Origin: Phycisphaeraceae bacterium
Lineage (GTDB): Bacteria; Planctomycetota; Phycisphaerae; Phycisphaerales; Phycisphaeraceae
Direction: 5' to 3'
DNA: 16,514 nt
Assembly: GCA_020851395.1 (NCBI GenBank)
Contig: JADZCW010000025.1
Coordinates: 1-16,514, forward strand
The notes below the pieces were generated by a model. The model was not told the DNA's origin, made no database searches, and worked only from the letters and a program-made list of their open reading frames with translations. The translations under genes were made by a program, and so were the position numbers. Numbering within the stretch: the stretch's first letter is position 1; the number at the start of each line of letters is the position of its first letter. Below, piece after piece: positions 6,694-12,972 of the stretch.

Positions 6694-8457
6694 ATGGACC
6701 AGAACAGGCCTCGCCTGTTGGTGCTCAGCGGCAAAGTGGCCGGCCCCGGCGCCGCCACCGAGACGCTCGGCCAATTCTTCCAAGTTGACGTCGTCCAGCG
6801 CATGGACCAGGCGATCGACGCCCTGCGCAAGACGGACTACCACGCGATCCTGGCGGACGTCGGCGATTTCCTGCCCCTCGAACGTGAACTCGTCGGCGAC
6901 AAGGCGGCGATGGTGCTCAACACCATCGGCGAGGGCGTGATGATCGTCGACGCCGACGGGCGGTGCGTGTGGTCGAACAAGCGGATGCGGGCGTTTCCGT
7001 CGGAGGTCTTTGAGCAGGTCAAGCAGCTGTGCGTGCGGGCCAGGGCGATCTTCAGCGCCAGCACGCCGATGCCCATCGGCGAGCTGTCGCAGGCGCGCAG
7101 CCGCAAGTTCACCTGCCAGCACAACGACCGGTACTTCGAGCTGATGGCCTCGCCGGTGATCGACGAGAAGGGGCACGTCAGCCAGGTGGTGGGGGTGGTG
7201 TGGGACGCCACGAGCGGGCGTCGGCTGCAGCAGAAGATCGACGCGATCGACTCGGCGGGGCGCGAGCTGACGCGGATCGAGAGCGAGCTGATCGCCAAGC
7301 TCACGCCGCCGCAACGGCTGCGTCTCTTGCAGGACAAGGTCATTCGGTTCTCCAAGGACCTGATGCACTTCGATCACTTCGCGATCCGGCTGCTGGACAA
7401 GCGGAGCAACAAGCTCGAGGTGGTGATCACCGAGGGGCTGCCGCAGGAGGCCCTGGAAATAGACCTCTACGCGCAGCCCGAGGGCAACGGGATCAGCGGG
7501 TACGTGGCGGCGACGGGGCGCAGCTACATCTGCCATGACACGGAGAAGGACCCGCGGTACGTGCAGGGCCTGCAGCACTGCAAGAGCTCGCTGACGGTGC
7601 CGCTGACGTTGTTCGACAAGGTGATCGGGGTCTACAACATCGAGTCCTCGCAGATCGGGTCGTTCAACGAGGACGACCGTCAGTTCGCGGAGATCTTCGC
7701 CCGCAACGTGGCGATGGCGCTGAACATCCTGAACCTGCTGGTGGTCGAGCGGTTCACGACGACGGGGCGTCTGGCGGACAACGTGGTGCAGGAGATGGCC
7801 CAGCCGCTCAACGACATCATCACCGAGGCGCAGACGCTGATCGAGGAGTACATCGGCGACGACGTGATGCGGCAGCGGCTCGGACGGATCATCGACAACG
7901 TCGAGAGCATCCGGACGAGCGTGCGGGACGTGGCGGCGGGGCCGAACACGATCCTGGGGTCGAACAGGCTCGACAAGCGGCCTTGCCAGCAGGTGCTGGC
8001 GGGCAAGCGGGTGATGATCAGCGACGACGAGGCGAGCATCCGTTCGACGATCGCGGACGTGCTGGCCAAGTACGGAGCCGAGTGCGTGACCTGCAAGGAC
8101 GGGTACGAGGCGGTCAACACGCTCGAGCAGAGCCCGTTCGACCTGGTGCTGTCGGACATCAAGATGCCTTACCGCAACGGGTACGAGATCTTCGCGGCGG
8201 CCAAGCGGGTCAAGGAGACGTTGCCGGTGATCCTGATGACGGGTTTTGGGTATGACCCGAACCACTCGATCGTGCGGGCGAGCCAGGAGGGGCTTTCGGG
8301 GGTGTTGTTCAAGCCGTTCAAGGTCGACCAGCTCCTGGAAGAGATCTGCAAGGCGCTGGGGATCACGTACACGCCCGAGGGGGCGGAGCGTGCGGAAACA
8401 TCGACGGGTGCCGCGGGCGCGGCGTCCCCCGCTCCGGAAGGCAGCTCGACGCCTTGA
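6694..8457 (+). CDS. Receiver-like/PAS/GAF/pseudo-histidine-kinase/receiver signalling protein
   Basis: A 587-residue cytoplasmic signalling protein with no membrane segment. Residues 5-65 look like a receiver domain that has lost its acidic pair and lysine. A PAS domain follows (about 71-178, 'NTIGEGVMIVDADG'), then a GAF domain (about 200-350, 'GNGISGYVAATGR', 'SSLTVPL', 'IGVYNIES'). Residues 352-412 resemble a histidine kinase dimerisation helix pair, but the phospho-His position holds Gln366 ('VVQEMAQPLND'). No HATPase domain comes after it. The C-terminal receiver (438-555) is intact: D444/D445, phospho-acceptor D488 in 'LSDIKMP', T516 and K540 in 'FKPF'. It cannot phosphorylate itself, so it must be driven by another kinase or by PAS/GAF ligands. 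The last 30 residues are a low-complexity tail. The ATG at 6694 is preferred to a TTG at 6661. Its stop codon overlaps the next gene's start. Confidence 0.9.
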   Translation: MDQNRPRLLVLSGKVAGPGAATETLGQFFQVDVVQRMDQAIDALRKTDYHAILADVGDFLPLERELVGDKAAMVLNTIGEGVMIVDADGRCVWSNKRMRAFPSEVFEQVKQLCVRARAIFSASTPMPIGELSQARSRKFTCQHNDRYFELMASPVIDEKGHVSQVVGVVWDATSGRRLQQKIDAIDSAGRELTRIESELIAKLTPPQRLRLLQDKVIRFSKDLMHFDHFAIRLLDKRSNKLEVVITEGLPQEALEIDLYAQPEGNGISGYVAATGRSYICHDTEKDPRYVQGLQHCKSSLTVPLTLFDKVIGVYNIESSQIGSFNEDDRQFAEIFARNVAMALNILNLLVVERFTTTGRLADNVVQEMAQPLNDIITEAQTLIEEYIGDDVMRQRLGRIIDNVESIRTSVRDVAAGPNTILGSNRLDKRPCQQVLAGKRVMISDDEASIRSTIADVLAKYGAECVTCKDGYEAVNTLEQSPFDLVLSDIKMPYRNGYEIFAAAKRVKETLPVILMTGFGYDPNHSIVRASQEGLSGVLFKPFKVDQLLEEICKALGITYTPEGAERAETSTGAAGAASPAPEGSSTP

Positions 8458-9824
8458 GGCCTCCCCTTCCTTATGACACGGCCTCGCCGGCCCGGCTGGC
8501 GGCGGCGAAGGCCATCGCCGAGGCGGCGGTGGTGTTCCCGCGTCTGGCGGCGCAGCCGCCGCGGACCGAGGGGCTCGACCCGCGCGACGCCCGGCTGGCG
8601 GTGGCGATCTATCGGTTAACGGTGCAGCGGTGGGGGACGCTCAATTACCTCTTGGGCAAGCAGCTTCAGCGGCCGCCGTGGAAGCTCGACGCGCCGCTGC
8701 GCGGAATACTGATGACGGCGGCGGCGCAGATCCTGTTCATGGATCGTGTGCCGGCCCACGCGGTGGTTGATGACAGCGTGGAGCTGACCAAGAAGCTCGT
8801 CCGCAAGAACGCGGGGGGGTTGGCCAATGCGGCGCTGCGGGGGTTGCTGCGCGACCTCGAGGGGGCGAGGCCGGGGGAGCCGTGGAAGCCGGCGCGGGAT
8901 CGGCTGCCGCTGGAGCGCGGGTCGATGCTGTTCAAGAAGCCGGTGCTGCCGGACCCGGGGCAGAAGGACAAGTACCTGTCGCTGGCGACGAGTCATCCGG
9001 CGGACCTGATCGAGACGTGGCGGCGGGAGCTGGGGGACGAGGCGGTCGAGCGCGTCTGCCTGGCGGGGTTGCGGCATCCGCCGATGGTCATCGCGGTGGA
9101 GGCGGGATTCGACGCGGGGATGCTGGGGAAGGGTGAAGAGACGGAAGCGGAGGCGCACGAGCGGGCGGGGTTTATCGTCTGGCGGGGGACGCATGAGGGG
9201 ATGCTGGCGTTTTTGAAGGGGCATCCGGCACGAAGGGTGCAGGACGCGGCGGCGAGTCTGGCGGTGGCGGGGATCGGGGCGATCTCGCCGGGGCCGAAGA
9301 CGATTTTGGATCTGTGCGCGGGGCGGGGGACCAAGACGCGGCAACTGGCGGGGATGTTTCCCGAGTCGCGGATTCTCACGACGGACATGGATGAGAAGCT
9401 GGAGGGCGAGCTGCGGGAGGCGGTGAAGGACTTGTCGGGGGTGACGGCGGTGAAGTTCGAGGCGGTGCGGCGTGATCCGGGTCACTACGCGGCGGACCTG
9501 GTGGTGGCGGACGTGCCTTGCAGCAACACGGCGGTGCTGGCGCGCCGGCCGGAGGCGCGGTATCGGTACTCGGCGCAGAGCCAGGCGGGGTTGGTCGAGG
9601 CGCAGCGGTCGGTGCTGACGCTGGCGCGGGCGCTGGTGACGGGGGCGGGAGGACGGGTGCTGTACACGACTTGCAGCCTGCTGGAGGAGGAGAATCAGGG
9701 GCAGGCGAGGTGGGCGGAGCAGACGCTGGGATTAAGGATCGAACGTGAGCACCTGGAACTGCCTGGGGGGAGCGAGTTGGGGTATCAGGACGGCAGCTAT
9801 CACGCGGTTTTGAATAGGTCTTAG
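8454..9824 (+). CDS. rsmB: RsmB-like 16S rRNA (cytosine-5) methyltransferase
   Basis: Transfers a methyl group from S-adenosylmethionine to C5 of a cytosine in RNA, probably 16S rRNA as in RsmB. It has 456 residues. The N-terminal all-helical NusB-like RNA-binding domain (about 10-137) shows 'LDPRDARLAVAIYRLTVQRW', 'AQILFMDRVPAHAVVDDSVEL' in part, and 'GLANAALRGLLR'. The catalytic domain has 'VQDAAASLA' (262-270), the SAM-binding 'ILDLCAGRGTKT' (284-295), an acidic residue in 'TTDMD', 'DVPCSNT' (C356) and 'YTTCSLLEEEN' with the nucleophile C407. The start is inferred to be the TTG at 8454, which overlaps the previous gene's TGA stop (TTGA); GGAAGG lies about 12 bases upstream and no in-frame ATG occurs before residue 87, which would destroy the NusB domain. 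It is therefore likely translated by coupling with the signalling gene. Confidence 0.92.
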   Translation: MRPPLPYDTASPARLAAAKAIAEAAVVFPRLAAQPPRTEGLDPRDARLAVAIYRLTVQRWGTLNYLLGKQLQRPPWKLDAPLRGILMTAAAQILFMDRVPAHAVVDDSVELTKKLVRKNAGGLANAALRGLLRDLEGARPGEPWKPARDRLPLERGSMLFKKPVLPDPGQKDKYLSLATSHPADLIETWRRELGDEAVERVCLAGLRHPPMVIAVEAGFDAGMLGKGEETEAEAHERAGFIVWRGTHEGMLAFLKGHPARRVQDAAASLAVAGIGAISPGPKTILDLCAGRGTKTRQLAGMFPESRILTTDMDEKLEGELREAVKDLSGVTAVKFEAVRRDPGHYAADLVVADVPCSNTAVLARRPEARYRYSAQSQAGLVEAQRSVLTLARALVTGAGGRVLYTTCSLLEEENQGQARWAEQTLGLRIEREHLELPGGSELGYQDGSYHAVLNRS

Positions 9825-9839
9825 ATTCGTTTTCACATA

Positions 9840-9894
9840 GATCGGCGATCCGGAAGAATCCTGACGCTTGGAGCGTGATAGGAATGTCATTCCT
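9840..9894. repeat. Three stacked short inverted repeats after rsmB
   Basis: Within 55 bp lie three small dyads: GATCG-G-CGATC (9840-9850), ACGCT-TGG-AGCGT (9864-9876) and AGGAATG-T-CATTCCT (9880-9894). The third is a 15-bp inverted repeat with 7-bp arms and a one-base centre, the shape of a protein-binding operator rather than an RNA hairpin. They sit between the rsmB stop and the AT-rich stretch before the glycosyltransferase. No T tract follows, so they do not make an obvious terminator. Confidence 0.4.
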
Positions 9895-10020
9895 TGCTTG
9901 AATAAGGCATATACATGAAAACGAACTTATTAATTTTAATTTCATTATTATTCATCTTGAATATTTACCTAAATTATGCTAGGTTGTGGCAAGATTTCGA
10001 TCTCGCCGGGGTTTTGAGTC
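9895..10020 (+). promoter_or_regulatory. AT-rich island upstream of the glycosyltransferase gene
   Basis: From about 9895 to 9980 the DNA is strongly AT-rich (runs such as TTATTAATTTTAATTTCATT), in sharp contrast to the rest of the window. It lies in the 286-bp gap before the glycosyltransferase and probably contains its promoter. A possible -10 is TATGCT (9975-9980) with a poor -35 TTCATC (9951-9956) at 18 bp. I could not pick out one convincing promoter. A frame starting with an ATG at 9915 is discussed as rejected. Confidence 0.45.
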
Positions 10021-10110
10021 CGACTCGTGAATTGGCTGCGTCGTTGTGCACGTCCCCGGCCGCGCGGTGGGCTATCAGTCTGTGCGGGATCAACATTGGA
10101 GGGCGTGACA

Positions 10111-11343
10111 ATGAACGTGCTGGTGACGGATTCGGTGCGCGATCTTGCGTCTTTTCGCTGGCCCGAGGGCAGGGACCCGGGCCGGAGGCGGGTGGTGTTC
10201 GTGTCGGTGGATGCGTTGGGGTGGAGCACGTATGGACGGATGCTGGCTGAGCACGCGGGGCGTCGTCAGGACATGGAGTGTCTGCACATCCTGTTGCGGC
10301 CGACGCTGTGGTTCCGTGCGGCGGTGCGACAGATGTGGCGGCCGTGGGGGCGTGGGCAGCTGCTCAACGACTTCTCGGCCCGGAGCCTGTTGGTCTGGCG
10401 GGAGGTGATGCGTCGGTTGGACCTGACGACGGTGGATCAGGTGCACTTCAGCCCGGCATCATTCGGGATGTGCGTGGCGCAGTCGCGGGTGAAGCCTTAC
10501 ACGTGTTCGATCGATGCGACGGGGGAGTTGTACTGGCGGCAGCGTGGCGCGGCGGGGGTCCCGCCGAAGAACCTGGCGGCGGAGCGGATGATCTACCAGA
10601 ACGCGTCGGCGGTGATCGCGTGGAGCCAATGGGTGTATGACTCACTGCTGGAGGACTATCGGCTGCCGGCGGGCAAGGCGTTGGTGGCGCATCCGGCGCC
10701 GGATTTTTCCGACGAGGCATTGGCGGGCCCGAGGGTGGGGGTGACGGGTTTGTTGCGTCTGCTGTTCGTGGGGAATGACTGGGAGCGGAAGGGCGGACCG
10801 CGGTTGCTGCGTTGGCATCAGGAGCGGTGGTCTGATCGTGCGGAGTTGTGGGTGGCGTCGGGCAAGGCGCCGGCGGACGGGTCCTGTCGGAACGTGAAAT
10901 GGCTGGGCGCGGTATCGCATGACCGGTTGATCGAGGAAGTGTTCCCGTCGGCGGACGTGTTTGTGTTCCCGACGCACTTTGATCAGTTGGGGATCGTGCT
11001 GGCCGAGGCGGCGGGGGCGGGGCTGCCGGCGGTGTCATCGCGGATGGCCGGGACGCCGGACATGGTGCGGGAGGGGGAGACGGGATATCTGATCGAGCCC
11101 GAGGACGAGGCGGGGTTCGTGGGGGCGATTGAGCGGCTGCTGACGGATGAGCCGTTGCGGGTCCGGATGAGCCTGGCGGCGAGAAAGTTCGCGCGGGAGA
11201 CGCTCAACGGGAGGGCGCAGTTCGGGCGGATGTTCGATCACATGCTGTCGGTGGTCGAGCCCGTGGGGGCGGGGACGGGGCGAGGGCGTGCGACGCCGGC
11301 GAGGGGGGGCTGGGCTGGAAAAGTGCTGGCGACGAGGGCGTAG
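10111..11343 (+). CDS. Glycosyltransferase, family-4 / GT-B type
   Basis: A 410-residue soluble GT-B glycosyltransferase that probably transfers a sugar from a nucleotide-sugar donor onto a polysaccharide or lipid. The C-terminal donor-binding half is clear: 'LLFVGNDWERKGG' (217-229), 'VKWLGAVSHDRLIEEVFPSA' (262-281), 'DVFVFPTHFDQLGIVLAEA' (282-300) and 'GTPDMVREGETGYLIEP' (314-330). The E-x7-E motif appears as D291-x7-E299, so the first Glu is replaced by Asp. The N-terminal half (1-200) is less typical and rich in Trp and Arg, and gives no hint of the acceptor. The ATG at 10111 is preceded by GGAGGG about 7 bases upstream and is clearly the start; an extension to 10027 is not supported. The last 25 residues are basic and low in complexity. 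It stands alone after an AT-rich island, so the polysaccharide it serves is not shown. Confidence 0.9.
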   Translation: MNVLVTDSVRDLASFRWPEGRDPGRRRVVFVSVDALGWSTYGRMLAEHAGRRQDMECLHILLRPTLWFRAAVRQMWRPWGRGQLLNDFSARSLLVWREVMRRLDLTTVDQVHFSPASFGMCVAQSRVKPYTCSIDATGELYWRQRGAAGVPPKNLAAERMIYQNASAVIAWSQWVYDSLLEDYRLPAGKALVAHPAPDFSDEALAGPRVGVTGLLRLLFVGNDWERKGGPRLLRWHQERWSDRAELWVASGKAPADGSCRNVKWLGAVSHDRLIEEVFPSADVFVFPTHFDQLGIVLAEAAGAGLPAVSSRMAGTPDMVREGETGYLIEPEDEAGFVGAIERLLTDEPLRVRMSLAARKFARETLNGRAQFGRMFDHMLSVVEPVGAGTGRGRATPARGGWAGKVLATRA

Positions 11344-11458
11344 GGAGCGGTGCCGTTCTTGTGACGATGGATGAACCCGGCCGCGGGAATGGGTGGGCTT
11401 TGGCATGCGTGGGGGGCGGGATGTGTATAGGCTGGTGGCGATAGATGGGAGGTGATCG

Positions 11459-12364
11459 ATGCGTGACGAGGTGCGTTGGGAGCGGATGTTTCCGGATGAA
11501 CTCGAGGCGGCGTTCGCGCGGAGGCCGGTGGTGTGGCTGCCGCAGGGGTTGTGCGAGCCGCATGGGCCGCAGAACACGGTGGGGCTTGACGCGCTCAAGG
11601 CGTGGGGGGTCTGCTTGGCGGCGGCGAAGAAACATGGGGGGATCGTCTGCCCGCCGGACTTCTGGCATGTGCATGAGACGGGGGCGTATGCGACGTGGGC
11701 GAGCGACAACATCGGAGAAGCGCGGCCGTGGATGACGGCGCTGCCGGTGTGGATGCACTTCAAGATGGTGGCGTATCAGATCCGGGCGTTCGACGCGCTG
11801 GGGTTTGAGGCGGTGATCATCGTGACGGGGCATTATGGGCCGAACTGGGTGGACCTGCGGGCGTTGGTCGGCCTGCTTCAGCCGCATTTCGCGATGCGGA
11901 TCCATTCGCTGCCGGACTTTAAGGCTTGTCCGAAGGGGTTCGATGGGGAAGGTAAACACGTGGCGGATCACGCGGGGGTGGTCGAGACGTCGCTCTTGTG
12001 GGCGCTACGGCCGGAGTGCGTGGACATGTCGCGGCTGCCGAAGGAGGGTGAGCCTGGGAAGCATTTCGCGATGAGCACGTCGGCGCGGATGGCGGATCGG
12101 CGGGTGGGAGAGCGGATGGTGGCGGATGAGGTGGCGTACCTGGGGGAGCGGGTGGAGGAATTGCTGGCGGAGTATGCGAAGAACAAGCCGGCGGAGCGGA
12201 GGGCGATTTCGTTCGTGGAACTGGAGCGGATCTGGAAAGAGGTCGTGGTGCCGGCGCTGCCGAAGATGAACTGCATGAAGAACGTGGAGGCGGAGAAGAT
12301 GCCTGGGGAGGATTCGAGGTGGCGGCTGAATTGCTGGATGCCGGAGGGGATTGAGAAGAGCTAG
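11459..12364 (+). CDS. Creatininase-family metal-dependent amidohydrolase
   Basis: A 301-residue member of the creatininase (creatinine amidohydrolase) fold, whose members hydrolyse amide or cyclic amide bonds with two metal ions. Metal-ligand positions are present: 'LCEPHGP' (E33, H35), D44, 'VTGHYGPN' (H125) and 'DHAGVVETS' (E176). The family's usual 'EQHGPHLPLxTD' is altered here to 'EPHGPQNTVGLD', which may change the substrate. Family members act on creatinine, on pyrrole or dihydrooxazole ring intermediates, or on a mycofactocin precursor peptide; nothing here chooses between them, and I see no mycofactocin genes. The start has a very strong Shine-Dalgarno site: GGAGGTGATC runs almost into the ATG at 11459 and fully matches the 16S 3' end. 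The 115-bp gap upstream has a TATAGG at 11426 but no well-spaced -35. The stop overlaps that of the next, convergent gene. Confidence 0.88.
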   Translation: MRDEVRWERMFPDELEAAFARRPVVWLPQGLCEPHGPQNTVGLDALKAWGVCLAAAKKHGGIVCPPDFWHVHETGAYATWASDNIGEARPWMTALPVWMHFKMVAYQIRAFDALGFEAVIIVTGHYGPNWVDLRALVGLLQPHFAMRIHSLPDFKACPKGFDGEGKHVADHAGVVETSLLWALRPECVDMSRLPKEGEPGKHFAMSTSARMADRRVGERMVADEVAYLGERVEELLAEYAKNKPAERRAISFVELERIWKEVVVPALPKMNCMKNVEAEKMPGEDSRWRLNCWMPEGIEKS

Positions 12365-12906
12365 GGGCGGCGAGAGCTTGCGGGGGTGGGGAAGTCTTTG
12401 GCCCAGTTCTGGGTGAGGCGCGGTTTGTGGCGGCCCAGGAAGATGATCAGGGCGGTGAGGAGGACGGCGGCGAGGAGCATGCCGCGCAGGGAGGTGAGGT
12501 TCCCGGGGGTGGCGGGATGGTCGGGCAGGCTCTTGTTGAGGTGGCGGGTGTAGAGGTGCAGGAGGATCAGGGCGGGGAGCAGGACGAGCTTGAGCTGGAG
12601 CCAGCGCAGGCGGAGGAAGACGGCGGGGTGTTGGAGCAGCAGTAAGAGGCCGAAGAGGAAAGCGCCGGCGCCGCCGGGGATGATCGTCCAGTGGACGATG
12701 ACGGCGATGGTGCGTGCGGCCTGCTGGGCGGAGGCGGGATCGTCCGGGCGGGCGGACATGGCGATGCCGAGGGCGGCGATCAGGCCGCCCAGGAGCGTGG
12801 CGAAGCAGAGGACCTTGGGGATCAGGAGCCAGGGGCGGATGCCTCGGCCGGGCTTGCGACCGTGGATGTTGGTGATGGGGGCGGTGGGGGATGGGGGGGC
12901 GTCCAT
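12361..12906 (-). CDS. Small four-helix membrane protein, HemJ/CopD/DUF2269-like
   Basis: A 181-residue integral membrane protein with four predicted helices at about 29-50, 66-91, 101-120 and 141-158. The pattern 'KVLCFATLLGGL', then 'IVHWTIIPGGAGAFLFGLLL', then 'RWLQLKLVLLPALILLHLY' recalls the HemJ/CopD/DUF2269 group, where helix 3 carries 'Wl..Kl.lv..L..yH' and His residues can bind heme or metal; here the His residues are H72, H93 and H117. The first-helix His of HemJ is missing (Cys34 lies nearby), so I would not call it a protoporphyrinogen oxidase. The start is uncertain: ATG at 12906 or TTG at 12942. I prefer the ATG because it leaves room for pheT signals on the other strand; neither has a good Shine-Dalgarno site. 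It is convergent with the creatininase gene and divergent from pheT. Confidence 0.75.
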   Translation of the reverse strand: MDAPPSPTAPITNIHGRKPGRGIRPWLLIPKVLCFATLLGGLIAALGIAMSARPDDPASAQQAARTIAVIVHWTIIPGGAGAFLFGLLLLLQHPAVFLRLRWLQLKLVLLPALILLHLYTRHLNKSLPDHPATPGNLTSLRGMLLAAVLLTALIIFLGRHKPRLTQNWAKDFPTPASSRRP

Positions 12907-12972
12907 GGGCGAGAGTTTGAGGCATCGCGGCACGATGGGCAAGGGGCGGGTGAATTGCTAACCTTGTGAGCC

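Noticed and set aside
6508..8265. 585-residue minus-strand open frame opposite the PAS/GAF/receiver gene
   Set aside because: Arg/His/Pro/Leu-rich antisense shadow without domains.
10027..10110. Upstream extension of the glycosyltransferase
   Set aside because: The ATG at 10111 has a good GGAGGG ribosome site, and the extension looks like translated non-coding sequence.
9915..10250. 111-residue plus-strand frame through the AT-rich island
   Set aside because: It overlaps the glycosyltransferase by 140 bases in another frame, and the composition changes abruptly after the first 30 codons. Only its beginning is kept as a low-interest finding.
11372..11390. CCCG-GCCG-CGGG as a terminator after the glycosyltransferase
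   Set aside because: The stem is only 4 bp and no T run follows.
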